Source: Limnohabitans sp. Rim8
GTDB lineage: Bacteria; Pseudomonadota; Gammaproteobacteria; Burkholderiales; Burkholderiaceae_C
Direction: 5' to 3'
Length of the DNA: 64,000 nucleotides
NCBI GenBank assembly: GCA_945897465.1
Contig: CAMDFK010000001.1
Span: 62,001 to 126,000 of the forward strand
Shown: in pieces, positions 35,696 through 44,146 of the stretch
Layout: each line of letters opens with the position of its first letter
Position numbering within the stretch: position 1 is the first letter of the stretch
Made by a program: the position numbers and the translations under genes
The notes under the pieces: generated by a model
Told to the model about the DNA's origin: nothing
Database searches by the model: none
What the model saw: only the letters and a program-made list of their open reading frames with translations

Positions 35696-36598
35696 ATGGA
35701 CCTCTACGAAAACTTCAAAGCATTTGTCAACGCTGCTGAGAGCAATAGCTTTTCTGCAGCTGCTCGCAAACTCGATGTGGTTCCCTCTGTCATCGCCAAA
35801 AGGGTTCAAGATCTGGAGAAGCGCATCCAAGCTCCCCTTTTTTTACGCACCACGCGCAGCATGGAACTGACCGATGTCGGAGAGCGTTACCTCACTGAAG
35901 TTAAAAGCCTCTTAATCGACACGGAAAATGTTCTGAATGGTTTGTCGAAAAACCGGGGGAACCTCGAAGGGCACATCAAAATCAAGATTCCCGGCACTTT
36001 GGGGCAGCTCTATCTGAGCCGATTGCTGCACAAATTCATGCAAATTCACCCTCATTTGCATTTCGAAATCCTGCAAGAGGACAGATCAGTCAATCCATTA
36101 GAAGAAGGATTTGACTTGGCTTTGGGCGCACTGCCTGAGTCCTACGGTGGTGTTCAAGACATCCCGCTGTGCGCACTCGATCGACATCTGTGCGCATCAC
36201 CTTCGTATTTGCAATTGCACGGAACACCTGCTCAGCCATCTGATCTGTACACCTTGGACACACTGGTTTACGCTACAACAGGCAGCCGCTGGCAACTTCT
36301 TGGGCCGCAAGGAACCGTCATCTTGGACCTGAAACCCAAATTGAGGACTACAGATGGCACAGGGCTACTGCAAGCCACTCGCCAAGGCATGGGAATAGCC
36401 GTTATTGCAGCTTACTTATCCGACCCCGATCTGCAAAAAGGCCAATTGATCCAGGTACTGCCCGACTATCACATCCCTCAAATTTGGCTCAAAGCGCTGG
36501 TTCCGGAGCGACGCTTACAACTGCCGCGTATCCGAGAACTCATCGAGTTTTTACAACATCAATTGTCAGCGGGGTTAAAGCCGATGGAACAAGCTTGA
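35696..36598 (+). CDS. LysR-type transcriptional regulator
   Basis: 300 residues. The winged helix-turn-helix occupies about residues 1-60 (FVNAAESNSFSAAARKLD, then the recognition-helix region KRVQDLEKRIQAPLFLR). The effector domain follows, including KIPGTLGQLYLSRLLHKF and the LLQATRQGMGIAVIAAYL motif near the end. Divergent from the LigW-like/Bug/monooxygenase operon, which it probably controls in response to a pathway substrate. Convergent with the acyl-CoA synthetase gene. Confidence 0.95.
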   Translation: MDLYENFKAFVNAAESNSFSAAARKLDVVPSVIAKRVQDLEKRIQAPLFLRTTRSMELTDVGERYLTEVKSLLIDTENVLNGLSKNRGNLEGHIKIKIPGTLGQLYLSRLLHKFMQIHPHLHFEILQEDRSVNPLEEGFDLALGALPESYGGVQDIPLCALDRHLCASPSYLQLHGTPAQPSDLYTLDTLVYATTGSRWQLLGPQGTVILDLKPKLRTTDGTGLLQATRQGMGIAVIAAYLSDPDLQKGQLIQVLPDYHIPQIWLKALVPERRLQLPRIRELIEFLQHQLSAGLKPMEQA

Positions 36599-36610
36599 CG
36601 GATGTCTGCC

Positions 36611-38170
36611 TCAAGCGTAGCGCACCCGCAAATCCCGCTTGAGCAGTTTGCCGCTCGGGTTCTTAGGCAGCGCGTCGGTGAAGACCACGCGCTTGGGACA
36701 CTTGAAACCGGCCATGTGTTGGGCGCAGTGCGCCACCACCGCCGCCTCGTCCAGCGTTTGCCCGGCCTTGACCACGATCACCGCCGTCACTGCCTCCACC
36801 CACTTGGGGTCAGGCAAACCAATCACCGCCACTTCGCTGACTTGCGGCAAGCGGTAAATCATCTCTTCCACCTCGCGACTGGCCACGTTTTCGCCGCCGG
36901 ACTTGATCATGTCTTTCTTACGGTCCACCACGCTGATGTAACCCTCTTCGTCGATGATCCCCAAATCCCCGCTGTGAAACCAGTCGCCCTCGAACGAGGC
37001 CTTGGTGCGCTCGTCGTCATGAAAATAGCCCAACATCAAATGCGGCGAGCGGTGCACGATCTCACCCACCTCGCCCACGGCCACGTCCTGCATGGCGTCG
37101 TTCACCACGCGGGTTTCGACATTGCGCACCGCCTTGCCGCATGAACCCAGTTTGCGCAGCTGATCCTCCGGGCAAAGCAGGGTAGCCAGCGGCGCGATTT
37201 CGGTTTGGCCGTACAAGTTCCACAGCCGCACTTGGGGCAGGCGGGAGGCCAACTCTTTGAGCACCTCCACCGGCATGATGGACGCGCCGTAATAGCCCTT
37301 GGCCAATTTGGCGAGTTTGCCCGCATCCATCAGCGGCGAGCGCAGCAGCGCAATCCACACCGTGGGCGGCGCAAAGAAGCTGGTGATACCGAACTTTTCG
37401 AGCATGGGCAGCAGGTTGTCGGGCGTGGGTTTGGACGTGATCACGTTGGTGCTGCCCATGTAAATGGCTGGGCCAAAAAACACATCGAGCTGGGCGCAGT
37501 GGTACAGCGGCAGCGCGTGCAGGGCCACATCAGCCTCGGCAATTTCAGCATCGATCACGCAGCTGACGTATTGCCACATGACCGCGTCGTGTGTGAGCTG
37601 TGCGCCTTTGGGGCTCGACTCGGTGCCGCTGGTGTAGACGATTTGCGCCACGTCGTAACTGCCCAATTGCAACTCGGGCAAAACATCTGTGCAAGCCGCC
37701 AGCACATCAAAACTGTGCATGCCCGCCACCGGCTGGCTCGGGTCTTCGGAGGGCAACCAGATGAACTGCTGCACTTGTGTGTCGAGTTGGGAGGCGGCCT
37801 GGGCCAGCTCGGCCAGGCCGCTGTCGGTGGCCAGGGTTTGGGCTCCCGCATGGCGCAAGATGTAGGCCACCTCTTCGGCCTTGAGCATGAAGTTGATCGG
37901 CACCATGACCGCACCCCTTCTGGCCAGTGCAAAACGCAGCGCCGCAAAACCGTGTGAATTGCGGGCCAGCACCGCCACCTTGTCACCCTCGGCCACACCG
38001 ATGTGGGCCAAGCCTGCGGCCAAGCGGCTCACCAGCGCGTCGAACTCGGCATAGGTCCAGGTGGTGGAGCCGCACACGATGCCGGTTTTGGTGGGCAGGC
38101 GGATCGCCGTGCGGCGCAGGGCATCGGCAATGGTCTGGCGGCGAACAGCGGGATGGATGTTGTGGGACAT
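36611..38170 (-). CDS. Acyl-CoA synthetase (AMP-binding, class I adenylate-forming)
   Basis: 519 residues. The AMP-binding P-loop is QIVYTSGTESSPKGAQLTH near residue 175-195. The A5 motif NLYGQTEIAPLATLL and the hinge-region SGDLGIIDEEGYISVVDRKKDMIKSGGENV (cited as GDLGIIDEEGYISVVDRKKD) and the C-terminal VASREVEEMIYRLPQ and PKNPSGKLLKRDLR with catalytic Lys are all present. Activates a carboxylic acid as AMP then CoA ester; the chain type (long, medium or aromatic) is not resolved. Lies between the catabolic cluster and DUF2889; divergent from the latter by 21 bp. Confidence 0.95.
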   Translation of the reverse strand: MSHNIHPAVRRQTIADALRRTAIRLPTKTGIVCGSTTWTYAEFDALVSRLAAGLAHIGVAEGDKVAVLARNSHGFAALRFALARRGAVMVPINFMLKAEEVAYILRHAGAQTLATDSGLAELAQAASQLDTQVQQFIWLPSEDPSQPVAGMHSFDVLAACTDVLPELQLGSYDVAQIVYTSGTESSPKGAQLTHDAVMWQYVSCVIDAEIAEADVALHALPLYHCAQLDVFFGPAIYMGSTNVITSKPTPDNLLPMLEKFGITSFFAPPTVWIALLRSPLMDAGKLAKLAKGYYGASIMPVEVLKELASRLPQVRLWNLYGQTEIAPLATLLCPEDQLRKLGSCGKAVRNVETRVVNDAMQDVAVGEVGEIVHRSPHLMLGYFHDDERTKASFEGDWFHSGDLGIIDEEGYISVVDRKKDMIKSGGENVASREVEEMIYRLPQVSEVAVIGLPDPKWVEAVTAVIVVKAGQTLDEAAVVAHCAQHMAGFKCPKRVVFTDALPKNPSGKLLKRDLRVRYA

Positions 38171-38191
38171 GGCGCAGGCTCCGGCATCGAT

Positions 38192-38815
38192 ATGATCGGA
38201 ACATTGAACACCAGACCCGCGAGAATTCCATTGGCACTTCCACCACCCTCCCCCCGAAAACTGTCACATACGCGCACCGTGGTCTACCAAGGCTTTGACC
38301 GCGAGGATGGCCTGTGGGACATCGAAGCCGAACTGACCGACGTCAAGACCTTCAGCTTTCAGGTACCCAATGAACGGCTTTTTCCCAGCCAAAAACCGAT
38401 CCACGGCCTGAAAATCCGCGTCACCCTCGACAACCAGATGGTGATCCAGGACATCGCCACGTCGATGGACGACATCCCGCACGCCGAATGCTCTGGGGCA
38501 CCACACAACATGCACAAGCTCATCGGCTGCACCATGGGCCCGGGCTGGCGCAAGGTCATCAACCAACATGTGGGTGGCACTGAGGGTTGCACCCACCTGC
38601 GCGAAATGCTGTTCAACATGGCCACCGCCGCCTACCAGACCCTGCCCGCAGGCCAATGGCAGCGCCGCGAACTGACCGGCCAGCCCCACCCCGAAATGAC
38701 CCAAGCGCCCTATTTTCTGGGCCAATGCCACAGCTGGGCCTACGGCAGCCCGACGGTGCAAAGGGCTTATCCGATGTTTTTCAAGCCGAAGGCCTCGGAG
38801 GAAGTGGGAAACTGA
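38192..38815 (+). CDS. DUF2889 domain protein
   Basis: About 208 residues with start 38192 (ATG); TTG at 38231 (the ALPPPSP start) is an equally plausible start, giving 194 residues. The core is DREDGLWDIEAELTDVKTF, IHGLKIRVTLDNQMVIQDI, and the cysteine-containing PHNMHKLIGCTMGPGWRK and TEGCTHLREMLFNMATAAYQ. These match DUF2889, found in Burkholderiales near acyl-CoA genes. Function unknown. Followed by a terminator at 38849. Confidence 0.8.
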   Translation: MIGTLNTRPARIPLALPPPSPRKLSHTRTVVYQGFDREDGLWDIEAELTDVKTFSFQVPNERLFPSQKPIHGLKIRVTLDNQMVIQDIATSMDDIPHAECSGAPHNMHKLIGCTMGPGWRKVINQHVGGTEGCTHLREMLFNMATAAYQTLPAGQWQRRELTGQPHPEMTQAPYFLGQCHSWAYGSPTVQRAYPMFFKPKASEEVGN

Positions 38816-38848
38816 GCTGGGGCTGGCCTGCGATAATCTGCAGCTTCC

Positions 38849-38873
38849 AAAGCGCATTCGCGCTTTTCTTTTT
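38849..38873 (+). terminator. Intrinsic terminator upstream of the miaB leader ORF
   Basis: Stem AAAGCGC / GCGCTTT with an ATTC loop, followed by TTTCTTTTT. It fits the end of the DUF2889 transcript and lies 22 bp before the short ORF that overlaps miaB. Confidence 0.75.
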
Positions 38874-38894
38874 CACAGCCTCTGGATCTACACC

Positions 38895-38981
38895 ATGAAC
38901 CGCTGCACTCTGGCCCTCTCCGGGCGTGCTTTGCTTTGCCTTGACTTCATCACCTCCTTTGAATCCGTGGAGGCCGCATGA
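38895..38981 (+). CDS. Short ORF overlapping miaB (possible leader peptide)
   Basis: A 28-codon open frame (ATG 38895 to TGA 38979-38981), reading [20 protein letters not shown] then SFESVEAA. Its stop overlaps the miaB start by 4 bp (ATGA). The ATG lies just after the terminator at 38849-38873. The peptide is moderately hydrophobic with two cysteines. It may be a translated leader coupling to miaB, or just an open frame used by the miaB ribosome-binding context. I do not recognise it as a family. Confidence 0.4.
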   Translation: MNRCTLALSGRALLCLDFITSFESVEAA

Positions 38982-40315
38982 GCAAGAAGGTCTTCATCAA
39001 AACCTTTGGCTGCCAGATGAACGAGTACGACTCGGACAAGATGGCCGATGTGCTGGGCGCGGCCCAGGGCTATGAGCCCACACAAGATGTGGACGAGGCC
39101 GATCTGATTTTGTTCAACACCTGCTCGGTGCGCGAGAAGGCGCAAGAAAAAGTGTTCAGCGATCTGGGCCGGGTGCAACACCTCAAAGCTAAAGGCGTGC
39201 TGATTGGTGTGGGCGGTTGTGTGGCCAGCCAGGAAGGTGCCGAGATCATCAAACGTGCGCCTTATGTGGACGTGGTGTTTGGCCCGCAGACCCTGCACCG
39301 CCTGCCCGAGCTGCTGGCCGAGCGCGAGCGCAAGCAGCGCCCGCAAGTCGACATCAGTTTCCCCGAGATTGAAAAGTTCGACCACCTGCCGCCCGCCAAG
39401 GTGGACGGCGCCACGGCCTTTGTGTCGATCATGGAAGGCTGCAGCAAATATTGCAGCTATTGCGTGGTGCCCTACACCCGGGGCGAAGAAGTGTCTCGCC
39501 CGTTTGACGATGTGTTGGTCGAGGTGGCGGGGCTGGCCGCGCAGGGCGTGAAAGAGATCACCCTGCTGGGCCAGAACGTGAACGCTTACCGGGGCAAGAT
39601 GGGCAACACGGCAGACATCGCCGACTTTGCGCTGCTGCTCGAATACGTGGCCGACATGCCGGGCATCGAGCGCATCCGCTACTTGACGAGTCACCCGAAC
39701 GAGTTCACGCAGCGCTTGATTGACGCTTACGAGAAGATTCCCAAGCTGGTGAGCCACTTGCACCTGCCGGTGCAGCACGGCTCAGACCGTATCTTGATGG
39801 CCATGAAGCGCGGTTACACCGCCATGGAATACAAGAGCACGATCCGCAAGCTGCGGGCGATTCGCCCCGACATGTCGCTCAGCAGCGATTTCATCGTGGG
39901 CTTCCCCGGCGAAACCGAGGACGACTTCCACAAGATGATGAAGCTGATCACCGATGTGGGTTTTGACACGAGTTTCAGCTTCATCTTCAGCCCCCGCCCC
40001 GGCACGCCTGCGGCCAACCTGCACGACGACACGCCGCACGCCGAAAAATTGCGCCGCCTGCACCACCTTCAAGCGACCATCGAAGAGAACGTGCAGCGCA
40101 TTGGCGACAGCCGCGTGGGCACGGTGCAGCGCATTCTGGTAGAGCGCCCTTCACGCAAGGACGTCACCGAACTGGCTGGCCGCACCGAGTGCAACCGAGT
40201 GGTCAACTTCCCCGGCGGCCCCCACATGGACCGCCTGATCGGTCAGATGGCCGATGTGCGCATCACCCAAGGCCTGTCGCATTCGCTGCGCGGTGAGTTG
40301 GTGATCAAGGACTAA
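38978..40315 (+). CDS. miaB: tRNA-2-methylthio-N6-dimethylallyladenosine synthase MiaB
   Basis: A 445-residue radical SAM methylthiotransferase adding the 2-methylthio group to i6A37 in tRNAs reading UNN codons. Order: UPF0004 N-domain with auxiliary cluster cysteines ([36 protein letters not shown]); the radical SAM CxxxCxxC ([17 protein letters not shown]); and the TRAM domain at the C-terminus ([19 protein letters not shown] region, cited as [15 protein letters not shown]). A GTGGAG Shine-Dalgarno lies 6-7 bp before ATG 38978. The usual miaB neighbour ybeZ (phoH) is not seen. Confidence 0.98.
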   Translation: MSKKVFIKTFGCQMNEYDSDKMADVLGAAQGYEPTQDVDEADLILFNTCSVREKAQEKVFSDLGRVQHLKAKGVLIGVGGCVASQEGAEIIKRAPYVDVVFGPQTLHRLPELLAERERKQRPQVDISFPEIEKFDHLPPAKVDGATAFVSIMEGCSKYCSYCVVPYTRGEEVSRPFDDVLVEVAGLAAQGVKEITLLGQNVNAYRGKMGNTADIADFALLLEYVADMPGIERIRYLTSHPNEFTQRLIDAYEKIPKLVSHLHLPVQHGSDRILMAMKRGYTAMEYKSTIRKLRAIRPDMSLSSDFIVGFPGETEDDFHKMMKLITDVGFDTSFSFIFSPRPGTPAANLHDDTPHAEKLRRLHHLQATIEENVQRIGDSRVGTVQRILVERPSRKDVTELAGRTECNRVVNFPGGPHMDRLIGQMADVRITQGLSHSLRGELVIKD

Positions 40316-40327
40316 CCCACTGGGTTT

Positions 40328-40723
40328 TCAGGATTCGCGCCCGACTTCACGGATGTAGCGGCGGTAGTCTCCGTGCGGGATGGCTGTGCAGCCTTCAGTC
40401 GGGCGGTTGTACACATAGGTCTGCACGGACTGACCTTGCAGATGGCCGCTCACCACCGTGGCCTCCTCGCGCCAGTATTGCGAGGCGGCGCGGTCGCCGG
40501 GCACCATGGCTTCGACCTCGTCCAGCCGGGCCAGGCGCGTATCGTCGACTTCATAGACCTCGCCTGAGACCAAGCCATCGCCTGGGATGAAACCGGGGTA
40601 ACGGCCCACGTCGACCAAGCGGCCGGGCACCTGGGCTGCAACCACAAAACGGGCGCCCTGCATTTCGGCCTCGAGTCGCAAACCGGGCATCAAAGTGCCG
40701 TAGATGAAAAGTAAATGTTGCAT
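40328..40723 (-). CDS. Gamma-glutamylcyclotransferase-like (AIG2/GGCT) family protein
   Basis: 131 residues with the small beta-barrel GGCT fold. The start LLFIYGTLMPGLR carries the G-T-L motif; PGRLVDVGRYPGFIPGD and VSGEVYEVDDTRLARLDEVE are the following strands, with the conserved acidic residue in LDEVE. Such proteins cyclise gamma-glutamyl groups to 5-oxoproline, or act in glutathione turnover. ATG 40723 is used because upstream frame codons (to 40828) lie in a cryptic region. Convergent with miaB. Confidence 0.85.
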   Translation of the reverse strand: MQHLLFIYGTLMPGLRLEAEMQGARFVVAAQVPGRLVDVGRYPGFIPGDGLVSGEVYEVDDTRLARLDEVEAMVPGDRAASQYWREEATVVSGHLQGQSVQTYVYNRPTEGCTAIPHGDYRRYIREVGRES

Positions 40724-40763
40724 GGATTGAATTTTGCGACAAATATGGCAATGCGTCACCGAC

Positions 40764-40846
40764 TCATCGCGATGACGGGCGTTGTCGTGTTCAATGGCCC
40801 ATGACAAGGGATTCCCACATGGCGCCAAGGTTTAAACTGTTTAACC
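40764..40846. promoter_or_regulatory. Palindrome-bearing region upstream of the Rieske gene
   Basis: Contains a perfect 12-mer palindrome TCATCGCGATGA (40764-40775) and an imperfect inverted repeat GGTTTAAACTGTTTAACC (40829-40846) within the 180 bp between the divergent GGCT and Rieske genes. Either could be an operator; no regulator gene is adjacent. Confidence 0.3.
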
Positions 40847-40904
40847 AAAGACAGGCGTGGCCCACACGCACCAGGCAGACTCACGACGCAAGCCAGAGAC
40901 GCAA

Positions 40905-42296
40905 ATGAAAGCTGAACAAAACGAACTCATCACCCGCATCGGCCCAGGCACGCCGTGCGGCGCGGTGATGCGCCACTACTGGCAGCCTGTGGCGCTGGTG
41001 GACGAGTTCAACCCCGCGCTCGATCCGCGCATGGCGATTCGCCCCGTGAAGGCGGTGCGTATGTTGGGGCAGGACTTGGTGCTGTTTCGCAACGCGCTGG
41101 GCGACTACGGCTTGCTCGACCGCGACTGCCCGCACCGGGGCGCGGACTTGGCCTATGGCCGCAACGAAGGCGATGGCCTGCGCTGCCCATTCCACGGCTG
41201 GAAGTTCGACGTGACAGGCCAGTGCATCGAAACGCCCGCCGAGCCCACGGGCAGCACGTTGTGTAAACGGGTGCGCCAGCGCAGCTACCCGATCATCGAG
41301 CGCAGCGGCATTTTGTTTGGCTGGTTTGGCCCCGAAGGCCAGACCCCGCCGCCGCTGCCGGGCATCGACGCTTTTAGCGCCCCGGCCACCCACACCTTTG
41401 CCTTCAAAGGCCTGTGGCATTGCAACTGGCTGCAGGCTTTTGAAGTGGGCATTGACCCGGCGCACGCTTCGTACCTGCACCGCTTCTTCAATGACGAGTC
41501 GCTCGAAGGCAGTTATGGCCGCCAGTTCCGGTGCGCGACTGCGGGCGATGTGCAAGGCGAGCGCTGGCCCATGACGCGGGTGATGCGCGAGCTGGACCAG
41601 CCCGAGATTTCATTCGAGCCCACCGAAGCGGGCATGCGGCTGACAGCCCTGCGCCCGATCAACGAGGCATTGACCCTTGTGCGGGTGACCAACGCGCTGT
41701 TCCCGCACACCTTTGTGATTCCACTGTCCGAGACCATGACCATCACGCAAATGCATGTGCCGGTCGACGACACACACACTTATTGGTATTCGGTGTTCAC
41801 CAGCTTTGACGGCCCGGTGGACAAAGAAGCCATGCGAAACCAACGCCTGCCCTCGGTCACCCTGCCCGACTACATCCCCAAAGCGGGCAAACACAACCAT
41901 TGGGGCTTTAACCCCGAAGAGCAGATGAACCGCACATACCTGGGCATGGGCGAGGACGACATCAATGTGCACGACCAGTGGGCCTGCGAGAGCATGGGCG
42001 CCATCCAGGACCGCACCCGTGAGCACCTGGGCACCAGCGACAAAGTGATCATGGCCAACCGACGCATGCTGCTCAAAGCCATCGAGACGGTGCAGGCCGG
42101 TGGCCTGCCGCCCGGCTTTGCACAAGCGGCTGTGGCCAGCCAGCGCGTGGGCCCCGACACGGTGGACGGCATCGCCCCCAGCGAGCAATGGCCGCAGTGG
42201 TGGCGTGAGGCTTGTGACGCCAAGCGCAAAGGCGCACCGTGGGAAGCTTCAATTCCCGTGGATGTGGCTACGCCAGCCGACACGAGCGCAGCATGA
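40905..42296 (+). CDS. Rieske 2Fe-2S aromatic ring-hydroxylating oxygenase, alpha subunit
   Basis: 463 residues of the phthalate-4,5-dioxygenase-like group. The Rieske centre is in DCPHRGADLAYGRNEGDGLR then CPFHGWKFD (C-x-H ... C-x2-H). The catalytic mononuclear iron site is GIDPAHASYLHRFF, giving the D-x2-H-x4-H pair. No signal peptide; cytoplasmic. A single-component type would pair with an electron-transfer chain; the next but one gene is a [2Fe-2S] ferredoxin. Upstream codons before ATG 40905 are not counted. Its stop overlaps the GS-like start (ATGA, 42293-42296). Confidence 0.95.
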   Translation: MKAEQNELITRIGPGTPCGAVMRHYWQPVALVDEFNPALDPRMAIRPVKAVRMLGQDLVLFRNALGDYGLLDRDCPHRGADLAYGRNEGDGLRCPFHGWKFDVTGQCIETPAEPTGSTLCKRVRQRSYPIIERSGILFGWFGPEGQTPPPLPGIDAFSAPATHTFAFKGLWHCNWLQAFEVGIDPAHASYLHRFFNDESLEGSYGRQFRCATAGDVQGERWPMTRVMRELDQPEISFEPTEAGMRLTALRPINEALTLVRVTNALFPHTFVIPLSETMTITQMHVPVDDTHTYWYSVFTSFDGPVDKEAMRNQRLPSVTLPDYIPKAGKHNHWGFNPEEQMNRTYLGMGEDDINVHDQWACESMGAIQDRTREHLGTSDKVIMANRRMLLKAIETVQAGGLPPGFAQAAVASQRVGPDTVDGIAPSEQWPQWWREACDAKRKGAPWEASIPVDVATPADTSAA

Positions 42297-43774
42297 GCTT
42301 CGCTGAACGCTGCGGCCTGAACAGCCGCGAACGTGAAACCGCTTGCGAGCAGTTGTTGCGGCAGGTCGATGCCTCGGGCATCGAGCTGGTCCGCCTGGGC
42401 TGGTGCGACCTGCATGGCGTGGTTCGTGGCAAGACCATCGTGGCCTCGCAACTGCGCAGTGCGTTGGCCAATGGCATCGGCATGGTCAGCACCTTGCTGC
42501 TCAAAGACAGCTCGGACCGCACCGCCTTTAAGGTGTTTGAGCCAGGCATCGAAGAGACCCTGCCCGGCTTTGCCGGGGCCAGCAATTTCACGCTCATGCC
42601 CGAACCGGCCAGCTGGCAGGTGCTGCCCTGGACCGAAAAAACCGGCTGGCTGCAGTGCCAGCCCTATTTCGCAGATGGGCGCATCGTGCCGCTGGATTCG
42701 CGCCATGTGCTGCAGCAAGCCGTACAGCGCCTGGCCGAGCGCGGATGGCAGATGCGCTGCGGGCTGGAAGTGGAATTCCACATCTACCGCTTCAAAGACC
42801 CGCTGCACGGGCAAGACCTGGACCCCAGCCATGCCGCATGGCCCGGCCCTGCGCCCGAAGTCAGCCTGATCCACCCGGGCTACAACCTGCTGACCGAGGG
42901 CTGGTTTGACCGGGCCGAAGAGCCGCTGCGCATCGTGCAGCGCACCGCGCAGGCGCTGGGCCTGCCACTGATCTCGCTCGAAATCGAACTCGGCCCCAGC
43001 CAGGTGGAGGCGGTGTTCGACGTGAGCGATACACTGACCGCAGCTGACCACATGGTGCTGTTTCGCAATGCCACACGCCAGTCCCTGCGCCGCGCTGGCT
43101 ACCACGCCACCTTCATGTGCCGCCCGCCGTTTGAGCACATCATGTCGAGCGGCTGGCACCTGCACCAGTCCCTCTGCGAAATAAGCACCGGCCGCAATGT
43201 GTTCATGCGAGATGCTGCAGCGCCGGAATGTGACGCACGCGATGCGCGGCAGGTGCTGAGCGATGTGGGTGCATCCTGGTTGGCGGGGCTGCTGTCACAT
43301 GCCCCGGCATTGACGGCCCTGTGCACCTCCACCAGCAATGGCTATGGCCGTTTCAGGCCCAACGCCATGGCGCCGCAGTCGATTTTGTGGGGCCGTGACA
43401 ACCGGGGCGCGATGCTGCGTGTCATTGGCGCACCCGGCGACAGCGCCACCCGCATCGAAAACCGCCTGGGCGAACCCGCGGCCAACCCTTACCTTTACAT
43501 GGCCTCACAAATCCATGCGGGACTCGATGGCGTGGACGCCCAACTGCAAGCGCCGCCCGCCACCGAAACGCCCTACTCAGCGGGTGCGGCCACCATTCCG
43601 ACCAATCTGGCCGATGCGGTACAGGCACTGCAAAGTGATGCCGCGATGTGCCTAGCGCTGGGCCAGCCCTTTGTGGACTACTACAGCACGATCAAAAAGG
43701 CCGAGCACCAGCGACTGTTGCAGGCCGAGGACGCTCAGGAATTCCACCGCCGCGAATACTTCGGGCGCATTTGA
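42293..43774 (+). CDS. Glutamine synthetase-like ligase (class I fold), likely gamma-glutamyl-amide synthase
   Basis: 493 residues, shorter at the N-terminal barrel but with full GS catalytic blocks: GLEVEFHIYRF (metal Glu), LISLEIELGPSQVE (second metal Glu pair region), HMVLFRNATRQSLRR, FMCRPPFEHIMSSGWHLHQS (with the ATP/glutamate His), and GRFRPNAMAPQSILWGRDN plus ATRIENRLGEPAANPYLY (Arg for gamma-phosphate and glutamate binding). It is not glnA: sequence and context differ. GS-like genes next to oxygenases, as in aniline catabolism, make gamma-glutamylated amines. It is translationally coupled to the Rieske gene. Confidence 0.92.
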   Translation: MSFAERCGLNSRERETACEQLLRQVDASGIELVRLGWCDLHGVVRGKTIVASQLRSALANGIGMVSTLLLKDSSDRTAFKVFEPGIEETLPGFAGASNFTLMPEPASWQVLPWTEKTGWLQCQPYFADGRIVPLDSRHVLQQAVQRLAERGWQMRCGLEVEFHIYRFKDPLHGQDLDPSHAAWPGPAPEVSLIHPGYNLLTEGWFDRAEEPLRIVQRTAQALGLPLISLEIELGPSQVEAVFDVSDTLTAADHMVLFRNATRQSLRRAGYHATFMCRPPFEHIMSSGWHLHQSLCEISTGRNVFMRDAAAPECDARDARQVLSDVGASWLAGLLSHAPALTALCTSTSNGYGRFRPNAMAPQSILWGRDNRGAMLRVIGAPGDSATRIENRLGEPAANPYLYMASQIHAGLDGVDAQLQAPPATETPYSAGAATIPTNLADAVQALQSDAAMCLALGQPFVDYYSTIKKAEHQRLLQAEDAQEFHRREYFGRI

Positions 43775-43815
43775 CCCACTTTTGAATCACCCCGCCCGAC
43801 GGCGAAACACAGAAC

Positions 43816-44145
43816 ATGATCACGATCCACCTGCAACCCCACGACCCCACACAAGCCGTGTACACCCTGCAAGCCCAGCCCGGCCAAAGCCTGATGCAAG
43901 CGGCTGTTGATGCGAATTTGCCCGGTATTCAAGCCGATTGTGGTGGCCTGCTGACTTGCGCCACCTGCCATGTGGTGGTGCACAGCGACTGGCAGGACAA
44001 GTTGCCGCCCATGGGCAGCGACGAACACGGCATGTTGGCCTTCACCGCCCAAACGCGAGAAACGGGCAGCCGTCTGTCATGCCAGCTTGAACTCACGCCC
44101 GAACTGGACGGCCTGCAGGTCACGCTGCCCGCCAGCCAGTACTGA
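43816..44145 (+). CDS. [2Fe-2S] ferredoxin, adrenodoxin/plant type
   Basis: 109 residues. The cluster ligands are ADCGGLLTCATCHVVV (C-x5-C-x2-C), with the fourth cysteine about 37 residues later in RLSCQLELTPELDG; this matches the adrenodoxin/bacterial type. Located 41 bp after the GS-like gene, so it may feed electrons to the Rieske oxygenase. No reductase gene is adjacent; a distal one would be needed. Convergent with ffh (1 bp between stops). Confidence 0.95.
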   Translation: MITIHLQPHDPTQAVYTLQAQPGQSLMQAAVDANLPGIQADCGGLLTCATCHVVVHSDWQDKLPPMGSDEHGMLAFTAQTRETGSRLSCQLELTPELDGLQVTLPASQY

Positions 44146-44146
44146 A

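Noticed and set aside
40328-40400. Possible ops element (GCGGTAG-like) near the GGCT gene
   Set aside because: Only a partial match and inside a coding sequence with no polysaccharide operon downstream.
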